From contig DASVTU010000033.1 in assembly GCA_036387415.1 (NCBI GenBank), positions 434,001-498,000 on the forward strand: a stretch of 64,000 nucleotides of DNA, given 5' to 3'. The DNA comes from DASVTU01 sp036387415. Its GTDB lineage: Bacteria > Acidobacteriota > Blastocatellia > Pyrinomonadales > Pyrinomonadaceae. The notes under the pieces are model-generated. The model was given only the letters and a program-made list of their open reading frames with translations. It ran no database searches and was not told the DNA's origin. Of this stretch, positions 36,287-44,638 are shown piece after piece. Numbering within the stretch: the first letter of the stretch is position 1; the number at the start of each line of letters is the position of its first letter. Both the position numbers and the translations under genes were made by a program.

Positions 36287-36785
36287 TGTATTGCTTCGTG
36301 TAGCCGATGTAGTTTTGCCAGAACACATCGAGGTCGGCGACTTCGGCGTCGGTTAGTTGTCGTTTCACTTTGGCGGGCACGCCCACGACGAGCGAGTGCG
36401 GCGGAACAATCGTGCCGGGCGAGACGAGCGCGCCCGCCGCGACGATTGACTTCGTGCCGATGCGTGCGCCGTCCATCACGACCGAACCCATGCCGATGAG
36501 GCATCCGCGTTCGACGTAGCAACCGTGCAGTGTCACGTTATGTCCGACGGTCACTTCGTCTTCGAGAATGGTGGCGTGTGTGCCGTTGGCGACGTGGATG
36601 ACGGTGCCGTCCTGCACGTTCGTGCGGTCGCCGATGCGTATGTAATAGACATCGCCGCGCACGACGGCGTTGAACCAGACGGAGGATTGCTCGCCGATAA
36701 CAACGTCGCCGATGATTTGCGCGCTCGCCTCGACGTAGGCGGTCGGATGAATCTGCGGATGCTTGCCCTGAAAAGGTCTAATCAT
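36273..36785 (-). CDS. Gamma-class carbonic anhydrase-like hexapeptide-repeat protein
   Basis: 170 residues from ATG 36785. Left-handed beta-helix hexapeptides run from AYVEASAQIIGDVVIGEQSSVW to GTKSIVAAGALVSPGTIVPP. The three zinc His are present: one in DGTVIHVANG and two in VTVGHNVTLHGC. VRGDVYYIRIGDRTNVQDG is the family signature. This is the YrdA/PaaY-like subgroup, most of which have weak or no proven carbonic anhydrase activity. The last residues (KSEQ) are encoded by the adjoining intergenic repeat. Confidence 0.9.
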   Translation of the reverse strand: MIRPFQGKHPQIHPTAYVEASAQIIGDVVIGEQSSVWFNAVVRGDVYYIRIGDRTNVQDGTVIHVANGTHATILEDEVTVGHNVTLHGCYVERGCLIGMGSVVMDGARIGTKSIVAAGALVSPGTIVPPHSLVVGVPAKVKRQLTDAEVADLDVFWQNYIGYTKQYKSEQ

Positions 36786-36872
36786 ATTGTTTCGCGCGGC
36801 AGCAGACACAGGCCGCTGCGCCCTCCGCTGATGAAAGCAAAAACGTTAGCACGCGCTCTCGCCAATGGCAAA

Positions 36873-37898
36873 CTATGCCGGAGCGGAGAGGTCGCGGTAG
36901 GCGAAACTCCGCTCGACGGAAGAGAATGTTTTGCCGTCAACTTCGGCGTAAGGGTAGATGAAATAGTTGAGCGGGTCGCCTTGCTGGCGCGGCGCGAGCA
37001 GGAGGTCGCGTCCGAGCGTAAACTCGACGCGGTTTTCGTCGTGAGCGCCGAAGAAGTATTCGCGTTTCGAGGGATTCTTGGCTGCCTCCGAAGCATCCAC
37101 GGGAACCCAACCAGTGCCCTTCAAATAGAACTCCGCCCAACAATGATAGCCGCTCACCTGTCCCGCGCCGCGCTCCTCCGGCAGCGGCAGGCCGATGGCG
37201 AAACGCGCGGGGATGCCGACGGCGCGTGCGTAGCCGATAAAGATGGCGTGGAAATCGGTGCAGTTGCCGCGCCGCGCATCGCACGCGTAGTAGATGTCGC
37301 CGCGACCCCAACCCTGTCCGGTCTTGTCATACTTGACGGTGGCGACGATGTGATTATAAATCGCGCGTGCCTTCTCCAAATCGGTTCGCGCGCCTGCTTC
37401 GTCAACCACTTCGCGCGCCCACGTTCTGATTTTATCGTCGAGCGGCACCAAGCGTTCCGGTTCCAACCAACCCGCCACGTCCGAAGTTATTTTTGCTTGC
37501 GCGCCGACGTGGTTGGCCTGTCGGAGTCGTTCCTGTATGTGCTCAAGACGTGTGGCGCGGAAGCGCATGTTAACAGTGAAACTCTTTTGCTGCGGGTTTT
37601 TCAGGTTGATGTGGAGAACGCGATTTCCATGCTGCGCCTTGTGAATGCGATACGGATACGGCGAGTCGATTTGCAATCCCTTTATCTTTTGAAACGGGTC
37701 GTCGTGCGGCACGGGAATCCAGAGATTCACTTCGCGCGCGCCCGTCGGAATGTCTTTAATCGTTGCTTTGTATTCGATTTCAACCCTGCGTTTTTTCGGC
37801 ACGACGCTGCCCGCGTCCGCGCGTACAACCCCAAACGAGAGCAACAACAACAGCGTCAGCCAAACAGACGGACGCAAACCGAGAACTGTTTTCGACAT
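36873..37898 (-). CDS. Exported transglutaminase-like cysteine protease-fold protein
   Basis: 341 residues from ATG 37898 with a signal peptide (VWLTLLLLLSFGVVRADA). An N-terminal beta domain (VEIEYKATIKDIPTGAREVNLWIPVP) precedes the transglutaminase core: catalytic Cys in RRGNCTDFHAIFIGYARAVGIPAR, His in VSGYHCWAEFY and Asp in WVPVDASEA. Bacterial members are usually proteases or amidases and not protein crosslinkers. A long gap with a dyad repeat separates it from acs upstream. Confidence 0.88.
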   Translation of the reverse strand: MSKTVLGLRPSVWLTLLLLLSFGVVRADAGSVVPKKRRVEIEYKATIKDIPTGAREVNLWIPVPHDDPFQKIKGLQIDSPYPYRIHKAQHGNRVLHINLKNPQQKSFTVNMRFRATRLEHIQERLRQANHVGAQAKITSDVAGWLEPERLVPLDDKIRTWAREVVDEAGARTDLEKARAIYNHIVATVKYDKTGQGWGRGDIYYACDARRGNCTDFHAIFIGYARAVGIPARFAIGLPLPEERGAGQVSGYHCWAEFYLKGTGWVPVDASEAAKNPSKREYFFGAHDENRVEFTLGRDLLLAPRQQGDPLNYFIYPYAEVDGKTFSSVERSFAYRDLSAPA

Positions 37899-38385
37899 CT
37901 TCTCCTCCTCCGCTTCGCACATCCTCGTTCGGGGATGCGAAGCACAAACTCCTCCATCGGCACACGCGCCAACGCTTGTGTGGATGCGAAGTTCGACAAA
38001 TGCGTTTATGGATTTTCGGAGCGCGCCCGCCGCTCCGACCGGAGGAAGGATTCGGTTGGCGTGCTCAGCGAGTTACATCATGGTGTCGCAAAACTTGCGC
38101 TCTCCACGGAGAGCCGATTCATTTCTTCATGGTTTTCTCCTTGTTCTTTTTCTTTCTCATGTAGAACTCAACCCAGGATTAGCCACAGAGACACAGAGAT
38201 ATACAGAAGGTGGAAAGGTCAAAGGGGCAGAAGATTAAGAGAGGAAGTAATGAAAGGGAGCGCACGGACGCCCGTCCAGTTGTTTTCCTTTCAACGTTTT
38301 CGCGTTGTCCCATTTCCCCTTTGTCCGTCTCTGTGCCTCTGTGCCTCTGTGTCTCTGTGGCTAATTTCGGTTTTCAAATACGTCT
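37899..38385. other. Intergenic region with a CACAGAG-type dyad repeat
   Basis: No gene is seen. At 38175-38212 TTAGCCACAGAGACACAGAG begins a left arm; at about 38325-38368 the complementary CTCTGTG units (four in tandem, spaced 7-8 nt) end in TGTGGCTAA. The arms enclose about 110 nt with further purine/pyrimidine symmetry. It is directly 3' of acs (minus strand). The part from 37899 to 38174 holds nothing I can name. Confidence 0.65.
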
Positions 38386-40356
38386 TTATTCTTCGCCCTC
38401 GCGCAGTTTTTCGAGGACGGAGAAATCTTCGAGTGTCGTCACGTCGCCGGAGACCGAGCCGCCCGAAGCGATTTCGCGCAGGAGCCGTCGCATGATTTTG
38501 CCGGAACGAGTTTTGGGCAGTTGGTCTGTGAAGCGTATCTCTTCGGGACGCGCGAGCGCGCCGATTTCTTTGGCGACGTGTTCGCGCAGCGTCTTCTTCA
38601 ACTCCTCTGTCCCTTCGCGTCCGCCTTCGAGCGTGACGAAGGCGATGATGGCGGAACCCTTCAACTCGTCTGGACGCGCGACCACTGCCGCCTCCGCCAC
38701 CGTTTCGTGCGAGACGAGCGCACTCTCGACTTCGGCTGTGCCGAGACGATGGCCGCTCACGTTAATCACATCATCGACGCGACCCATAATCCAGAAGTAA
38801 CCGTGCTCATCGCGGCGTGCGCCGTCGCCCGTGAAGTAAACGCCGTCAATCTCTGACCAATACTGCTTCCGGTAGCGTTCGTCGTCGCCCCAAATCGTCC
38901 GCAGCATCGAAGGCCACGGACGCTTGATGACGAGATAGCCGCCCTCGTCTGTGCCGACGCTGTGGCCGTCTCTGGTCTGGATGTCGATTTGGATACCGGG
39001 GAGCGGCCTCGTCGCCGTGCCGGGCGTGGTCGGCGTCGCACCGGGCAGAGGTGAAATCATGATAGCGCCCGTCTCTGTCTGCCACCACGTATCAACAATC
39101 GGGCAACGACCCTTGCCGATAATCTCTCTGTACCACATCCACGCTTCAGGGTTAATCGGCTCGCCCACCGTGCCGAGCAGACGCAAACTTGAGAGGTCGT
39201 GGCGGAGCGCCCATTGTTCGCCCCATTTGATGAAGGCGCGGATGGCGGTCGGCGCGGTGTAGAAGATGTTGACGCGATGCCGTTCGATGATTGACCAGAA
39301 ACGGTCGGGTTCGGGATGGTTGGGCGCGCCTTCGTACATGAGCGTCGTCGCGCCGTTCGATAGCGGGCCGTAGACGACATAACTGTGACCCGTGACCCAA
39401 CCGATGTCCGCCGTGCACCAGTAGGTATCCTCGTCTTTGAGGTCGAAGACCCACTTGGTCGTCAGATAGACTTGCGCGAGATAGCCGCCCGTCGTGTGGA
39501 GAATGCCTTTGGGTTTTCCGGTGGTGCCGGAGGTGTAGAGAATGTAGAGCGGGTGTTCGCTGTCGAGTTCTTCGGCGGGACAATGCGCGTCCACCGTCTC
39601 GACCAACTCATGCCACCAGTAGTCGCGCCCCGTCTGCATGTGTACCTCGCTGCCCGTACGCTTGAGCACGATGCAGCCCTCGACGGTCGGAGTCTCTTTG
39701 AGAGCTTCATCAACGGTGGCTTTCAGTTTCACTTCTGCGCCGCGACGAAAACCGCCGTCGGCGGTAACGACGAGTTTGCAGCCCGCGTCGTTGATGCGGT
39801 CAATCAAGGCCGAAGCGGCGAATCCGCCGAAGATGATGGAATGCGTCGCGCCGATGCGTGCACAGGCAAGCATGGCGATTGCCAACTCAGGGACAAGCGG
39901 CATGTAGAGCGCAACGCGGTCGCCCGTCTTGATGCCCGTGCGCTTGAGCACGTTGGCGAAGCGGCAGACTTCACGATGGAGTTGCTGGTAGGTGAGCGTG
40001 CGTTGTTCGCCGGGTTCGCCTTCCCAGATGATGGCCGCCTTGTTTTTGCGCGGGGTGTTGAGATGGCGGTCGAGGCAGTTGTAGGCGACGTTGGTCGTGC
40101 CGCCGACGAACCACTTGGCATGCGGCGGTTGCCAGTCGAGCACACGCTCCCAACGTCGGAACCAGTGGAGTTGGTCAGCGACCGTCGCCCAGAAGGTTTC
40201 GGGGTCGCGTTCAGCGTCGGCATAAATCCGTTCGTACTCCTCCATCGAGCGGACGTGCGCGTTCGCGGCAAACTCCGTCGGCGGCGGAAACAGACGCGTT
40301 TCGTGCAGGATGGATTCGATGGCGTTGGAATTCGGATTCGTATCCTTCGTGGACAT
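38386..40356 (-). CDS. acs: Acetyl-coenzyme A synthetase
   Basis: 656 residues, the normal Acs length. Adenylate-forming motifs: LYILYTSGTTGKPKGILHTTGG (P-loop), DTWWQTETGAIMISP, YFTGDGARRDEHGYFWIMGR, and near the C-terminus PKTRSGKIMRRLLR, whose Lys is the acetylation-regulated catalytic residue. VGGTTNVAYNCLDRH at the start is Acs-specific. It converts acetate, ATP and CoA to acetyl-CoA. Stands alone; the CACAGAG dyad follows it. Confidence 0.97.
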   Translation of the reverse strand: MSTKDTNPNSNAIESILHETRLFPPPTEFAANAHVRSMEEYERIYADAERDPETFWATVADQLHWFRRWERVLDWQPPHAKWFVGGTTNVAYNCLDRHLNTPRKNKAAIIWEGEPGEQRTLTYQQLHREVCRFANVLKRTGIKTGDRVALYMPLVPELAIAMLACARIGATHSIIFGGFAASALIDRINDAGCKLVVTADGGFRRGAEVKLKATVDEALKETPTVEGCIVLKRTGSEVHMQTGRDYWWHELVETVDAHCPAEELDSEHPLYILYTSGTTGKPKGILHTTGGYLAQVYLTTKWVFDLKDEDTYWCTADIGWVTGHSYVVYGPLSNGATTLMYEGAPNHPEPDRFWSIIERHRVNIFYTAPTAIRAFIKWGEQWALRHDLSSLRLLGTVGEPINPEAWMWYREIIGKGRCPIVDTWWQTETGAIMISPLPGATPTTPGTATRPLPGIQIDIQTRDGHSVGTDEGGYLVIKRPWPSMLRTIWGDDERYRKQYWSEIDGVYFTGDGARRDEHGYFWIMGRVDDVINVSGHRLGTAEVESALVSHETVAEAAVVARPDELKGSAIIAFVTLEGGREGTEELKKTLREHVAKEIGALARPEEIRFTDQLPKTRSGKIMRRLLREIASGGSVSGDVTTLEDFSVLEKLREGEE

Positions 40357-40820
40357 AATCTGTAGCCCCTCAATTTTGATTGTGAACTAAAGATACCTAC
40401 CCGACAGCAAAAGGTAAAAGGTAAAAAGCCAAAGTGACGAAGAAAACAACTGTTCTTTGCTCACTTTCGCCTTCGTCGGTTCGTATAAAGATGTCTGCGC
40501 GTGGAAGTTATGTTGCGGCGTCGGCGGAGCAAGCGGTATAAATCACCGAGACTTCTCAAACGTGTTGCGAACAGATAGACACCGACGTGGCGCGAGGTCT
40601 GATAGATATTGCGTCGTTGCGGGGCGTTAGTAAGGTAAGACATACAGGGTCGAAGGCGACGTGAGACTCCGTTGGTCGCGCCGGACAGATGCGCCGCGCG
40701 GGCGGCAGGGACGCGTCGCAAGGAGAGAATTTGTTAACACTTCACCCCGCCCGCAAGCACGTCGCAAACTGCCCCACGCGGCGGGGTTTACGGACACAAC
40801 CTTGAGAGGATATTGAGACG
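40357..40820. other. Divergent intergenic region between acs and the peroxidase gene
   Basis: Near 40407-40470 are A/G-rich heptamer-like units (AAAAGGT, AAAAGGT, AAAAAGC) with a loose complement (CTTTGCTCACTTTCGCCTTCG), a degenerate member of the intergenic repeat family. From 40471 to 40805 no gene or clear regulatory site is seen; frames on both strands are not protein-like. TTGAGAGGA just before 40821 serves as ribosome binding site of the peroxidase. Confidence 0.5.
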
Positions 40821-42437
40821 ATGGCGACGCACGACAACACTGCCACAGCCCTCCTCGCCGCCGAAGAAGGCCATGCTCACGCCGCACCCGTGCCCGCCAC
40901 GCTCGCAGCGACGGCGGTGTTCCCGTCCTTCAAGTTCGACCGGATGTTCCCCGACATCAAGGACACTACGCAGGGCGCTGACGCCGAACAGAAGGTGCGG
41001 GCACTAATCGCTTTGGGGACGGTCATGGACGCCGTGTCGCCGCCGGGTCATGCCAACGGCAACCATTCGGAAGATTCATTGATTCCGGCGGGCTACACGT
41101 ATCTTGGGCAGTTCATCGCCCACGAAATTACCTTTGACGGAAAGATGGAAGAGGTGTTCACGACAGAAGTGAATCCGGCGGACGTGCCCCAATGCTGCTC
41201 GCCCACGCTCGACCTCGACAGCCTCTACGGAGGGAAGCCGGACAAGGAGAACGGCAGGCTATACCAAGCTGACAACGTTCGCATGAAAGTCGGCGAAACA
41301 TCCAACAGGTCTCATTGGCCGCGGACGCCTCCCTTAGACTTGCCGCGCACGTTGGTGGAAGGTAACCCTGTACCGCAGGCGACGATTGGCGACCGCCGCA
41401 ATGATGAGAATCTACCGACCGCGCAGACGCACGTCGCCTTCATCAATTTTCACAACAAGGTAGCCGACTGGCTCGACGCCGAGAATGCCAAAAAAAGTCT
41501 TCCTCGCGCTTCCTTCGAGGAGGTGCGCGAGTTGGTCATCCGTCACTTCCAATGGATTGTCCTGAACGACTATCTCCCGCACATCGTCAACGAAGTCGTC
41601 CTCAGGCAAGTCATCAGCGACATGCGGAGCAATGGCGGTCAGGCTCGATTTTTCACGCCGCGCGACGGAGGCGGTTTATACATGCCCGTGGAGTTTTCCG
41701 TCGGGGCTTTTCGCTTCGGTCACAGCATGGTGCGTAGTTTCTACGACTGGAACTACTTCCACAAGACCAAAACCCACTTAGGAGCCGCTTCCTTAAGGGA
41801 GTTATTCAGGCAGACGGGCTTTAGCGGCGACCTCGGTCTTCTGGATAAGCTGAGCAGCGAATGGATCATAGACTGGAAACGCTTTTACGACTTCTCCACA
41901 TCAGCGACGCGCCCCAACTTTGCGAAGAAGATTGACACCACCTTTGATTTCAGGCTCGGCGACATCAAAGGTTTCCGTCATCCGCAGCAGGGCGGGCACT
42001 CAGAGGAGATGTTGAAAAGTTTCCGCCCGCTCCCCGTACGCAACCTGCTTCGCGGGTTCGCGTTGAGGCTACCGAGCGGTCAGGACATAGCCGAGGTGCT
42101 TGGGCTGAGCGGAACGCTGTTGGCTGACGACATCGCGCAAGGGTCGCACGAAGCGGTCTTGAGGGAGCACGGGTTCCACGAAAACACACCGCTCTGGTAC
42201 TACGTCTTGAAGGAGGCCGCGACGCTCGGCGAGGGCAACCGGCTCGGCCCCGTCGGTAGTCGCCTCGTCGCCGAAACTTTCGTCGGAATCATCAGGAACA
42301 GCGAGTTCTCCATCCTCGACCCCGCTGACGAGACGAAAGACTGGCGACCAATCCTCGGCCAGCGTGCGCCACACGCGTTCGACATGACCGATATGCTCGA
42401 ATTCACAGGCATCGTCACTCCCATGGTTTTGAGCTAA
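40821..42437 (+). CDS. Animal-type haem peroxidase family protein
   Basis: 538 residues without a signal peptide. The peroxidase-cyclooxygenase fold is recognised by the distal site LGQFIAHEITFDG (His101), HVAFINFHNKVADWL near 205, and the proximal site GAFRFGHSMVRSFYDW (His301), then RDIAQGSHE-like DDIAQGSHEAV and a C-terminal LVAETFVGIIRNSEFSIL. Such bacterial proteins oxidise halides or organic substrates with hydrogen peroxide. It leads a three-gene set: a small unknown gene (stop to ATG 144 nt) and a lyase-kinase protein follow on the same strand, so it may modify that pathway's product. GAGAGGA precedes ATG 40821. Confidence 0.9.
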   Translation: MATHDNTATALLAAEEGHAHAAPVPATLAATAVFPSFKFDRMFPDIKDTTQGADAEQKVRALIALGTVMDAVSPPGHANGNHSEDSLIPAGYTYLGQFIAHEITFDGKMEEVFTTEVNPADVPQCCSPTLDLDSLYGGKPDKENGRLYQADNVRMKVGETSNRSHWPRTPPLDLPRTLVEGNPVPQATIGDRRNDENLPTAQTHVAFINFHNKVADWLDAENAKKSLPRASFEEVRELVIRHFQWIVLNDYLPHIVNEVVLRQVISDMRSNGGQARFFTPRDGGGLYMPVEFSVGAFRFGHSMVRSFYDWNYFHKTKTHLGAASLRELFRQTGFSGDLGLLDKLSSEWIIDWKRFYDFSTSATRPNFAKKIDTTFDFRLGDIKGFRHPQQGGHSEEMLKSFRPLPVRNLLRGFALRLPSGQDIAEVLGLSGTLLADDIAQGSHEAVLREHGFHENTPLWYYVLKEAATLGEGNRLGPVGSRLVAETFVGIIRNSEFSILDPADETKDWRPILGQRAPHAFDMTDMLEFTGIVTPMVLS

Positions 42438-42580
42438 CTGTGGGTTTAATTCAAGGCGACCCGTCGCTCGGTTTTCGCGCGTCGCGGCTCGCAGACAACA
42501 CCGTCATGGATGACCCTTATGCCCTTCGTGAGTCGCCCGCGACGAAAACTTCCAAGACACAAACGTGGAGAAACAAGACC

Positions 42581-42994
42581 ATGAAGATACTCGACAGAGC
42601 CAATGCCATCAGCGCCCTCTTAACTCAGGATCAGCAAACGACAGGCGGCCTTTTGAGTCTACCGATGCAGGGCGCGGCCATCGCCGCGACCCTCGGAGGC
42701 ATCAAGTCGGAGGCGTGGAAAAACTATATGTCGATTCTCGCCAGCAACGAAGACCAACTGAAGCGCCTGACAGGAAACGACGATCTATTCAACGAATCGT
42801 ACGTGCGCGAGTCGAGCGCCTATCTGGTGTCGAATTCAACGTGCGGAGGGCTTACGCCGCAACGGCTCCCGCAGTTTGTAGACCCAAGAATTGACGATGA
42901 TTTGTCGCCGCAGACCGACCCCAATTTCGTCAGATTCATCAACTTTGAATTCCCGGCTCCCGCCCCCAATCCGGGCGACGAACAGCCTACTTAG
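42581..42994 (+). CDS. Unknown 137-residue protein, possible substrate of the lyase-kinase
   Basis: I choose ATG 42581 (GGAG 10 nt upstream); GTG 42440 would add 47 residues and start 2 nt after the peroxidase stop. The N-terminal half is helical (LDRANAISALLTQDQQ; SEAWKNYMSILASNEDQLKRLTG). The middle has a Ser/Thr-rich segment with the only Cys (Cys88, in YLVSNSTCGGLTPQ) and the end is acidic and Pro-rich. No family recognised. Lying between a haem peroxidase and a LanKC-like lyase-kinase, it is the best visible candidate for their protein substrate, but this is inference: the length and acidic tail are not those of a classic lanthipeptide precursor. Confidence 0.65.
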   Translation: MKILDRANAISALLTQDQQTTGGLLSLPMQGAAIAATLGGIKSEAWKNYMSILASNEDQLKRLTGNDDLFNESYVRESSAYLVSNSTCGGLTPQRLPQFVDPRIDDDLSPQTDPNFVRFINFEFPAPAPNPGDEQPT

Positions 42995-43045
42995 CCTGCT
43001 CCCTTCCCCACGCGCTGACCGTGGGGAGTCCGACGCATCACGGTC

Positions 43046-44638
43046 ATGGATAAAGAGATGAACGAAGCACAACAGCCGGAGGGTCAGGGAGGGGCTGGAC
43101 TCCTTGCGACCTACAGGGCGCTGAACGCGCGTTGGGAAGCGTTGTGTGGACGCTACTTGAAGGTAGCGTCCATGGACTCGATGTGGGTGTATAGCCGTCT
43201 GTCCAGAAGGCTCGACCCTGAGCAGGGTTGGAAGCTCCAGCTGTCGGCGACGGTTCTGACGGCGGTCGAAGTTTTGGAGGCGGTCGCGCCTCTGCTGCAT
43301 AGCCGTGGAGTCTTGTTTAAGGCTCCGCGTTCGCTCAAGGAGTTGAGCAAAATCAACAGCGGGATTTACTACGGCTATAGTCAGGTGGGTAAGTTCATCA
43401 CGGTCTATCCGCAGACGACGGAGGAGGCGGCGCGGCTCGCGCGTGAGTTGCACCGCAGGACACGCGGAATCGCTGCCCCATCCGTCCCCTTCAACCTGAA
43501 ATTTCGCCCCGACAGTCGCCTCTACTACCGTTATGGTTCCTTCAAGGCGCTGGAATTGGTCAACCCCGACGGCTCGCGCACACTCGCCTTACGCGCGCCG
43601 GACGAAGACCTTGTGCCCGACGTGCGCGACTCGGAGAAGGCCAAGCCCGACTGGGTTCCAGACCTCTTTCCGGCGCGACGCGCACGCCGTGAGACAAAGG
43701 TTGCCGATACCCCTTTGAAAACCACTTTCCGTGCGTTCCGCGCGCTCTCGCAGAGGGGCAAGGGAGGCGTCTATCAGGCGTTTGATGTCGGTGCGTCGCC
43801 GCCGCGTTTCTGCGTTCTGAAAGAGGGACGGAGGAACGGCGAGACCGCGTGGGATGGAAGGGATGGTTATTGGAGAGTCGAACACGAAGGGCGCGTCCTC
43901 GCGTCGCTGCACGATGCGGGCGTGGCCGTGCCGCGCGTCTACTCGTCGTTTAAGGCCGAGAAGAATTTCTATCTGGCAATGGAGTTCATGGAGGGCGAGA
44001 CGCTGGATGCATGGCTAGGCAAGAGACGAAGGAGGATAGAGGTGCGCCGTGCGCTGAGCTATGGCGTCCGGCTCGCCACTCTTATCTCGCAGATACACGA
44101 CGCCGGATGGGTCTGGCGCGACTGCAAGCCGAGCAACCTGATGGTGACGCAAGCGGGCGTCTTGAGGCCGATTGACTTCGAGGGTGCGTGTCCGGTCGAT
44201 TGCCCCGACCCGATGCCGTGGGGTACGCCCTCTTACACGCCGCCGGAGTGGTGCGACGAGTCGCGTGGACGGACGAGACTGCCCGAAGACTTATACGCAC
44301 TCGGCGCAGTCGTCTACCACCTGTTAACCGGCTCGCTGCCCGACTCCGCGCCACTGCTGCCCGTCGGAAAGCTGCGACGCAATATCCCCGACGGCGCATG
44401 CCGCGTGATAGAGGAGTTGCTCGACGCAGACCCTGCGCAACGACCCGACGCGCGGGGCGCGGCACTCCGTCTGGAAGCCGCGCTCTCTTCCATGACCACT
44501 CAGCGCACAGACGGTTCACGCGAGCGCAAGATGCGTCAATCGCCCTCACGTCCCGTGCGTGCGTTTGCTAACCTACGGCTTGCGGATTCAGGGTTTGAGA
44601 TTGAGACGGCGGGCGAGGTCGGCGTAGCGCGGGTCTGA
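43046..44638 (+). CDS. LanKC-like lyase-kinase lacking the cyclase domain
   Basis: 530 residues. Residues about 60-215 match the N-terminal lyase region of class III lanthipeptide synthetases: GWKLQLSATVLTAVEVLEAV, RGVLFKAPRSLKEL, then SQVGKFITVYPQTTEEA and LYYRYGSF. Residues about 232-475 are a protein kinase: Gly loop SQRGKGGVYQAF, Lys259 (CVLKEG), catalytic WRDCKPSNLM (the usual His replaced by Trp, as is common in this group), DFEGAC in place of DFG, and GTPSYTPPEW. A full LanKC is 800-900 residues with a C-terminal LanC-like cyclase; here only about 55 basic residues follow. It could phosphorylate Ser/Thr and eliminate phosphate to give dehydro-residues without ring formation. Its last 51 bp overlap the convergent kinase gene. 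Confidence 0.85.
   Translation: MDKEMNEAQQPEGQGGAGLLATYRALNARWEALCGRYLKVASMDSMWVYSRLSRRLDPEQGWKLQLSATVLTAVEVLEAVAPLLHSRGVLFKAPRSLKELSKINSGIYYGYSQVGKFITVYPQTTEEAARLARELHRRTRGIAAPSVPFNLKFRPDSRLYYRYGSFKALELVNPDGSRTLALRAPDEDLVPDVRDSEKAKPDWVPDLFPARRARRETKVADTPLKTTFRAFRALSQRGKGGVYQAFDVGASPPRFCVLKEGRRNGETAWDGRDGYWRVEHEGRVLASLHDAGVAVPRVYSSFKAEKNFYLAMEFMEGETLDAWLGKRRRRIEVRRALSYGVRLATLISQIHDAGWVWRDCKPSNLMVTQAGVLRPIDFEGACPVDCPDPMPWGTPSYTPPEWCDESRGRTRLPEDLYALGAVVYHLLTGSLPDSAPLLPVGKLRRNIPDGACRVIEELLDADPAQRPDARGAALRLEAALSSMTTQRTDGSRERKMRQSPSRPVRAFANLRLADSGFEIETAGEVGVARV

Noticed and set aside
36525..38495. Long plus-strand frame of 656 codons
   Set aside because: It runs antisense through the carbonic anhydrase and transglutaminase genes, has no protein-like composition, and arises from the GC-rich codon pattern.
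43046..44638. Ordinary Ser/Thr kinase
   Set aside because: The N-terminal 215 residues match the LanKC lyase region, and the catalytic loop (WRDCKPSN) and DFE variant are those of LanKC and not of Hanks-type signalling kinases such as the neighbour at 44.6-47.2 kb.
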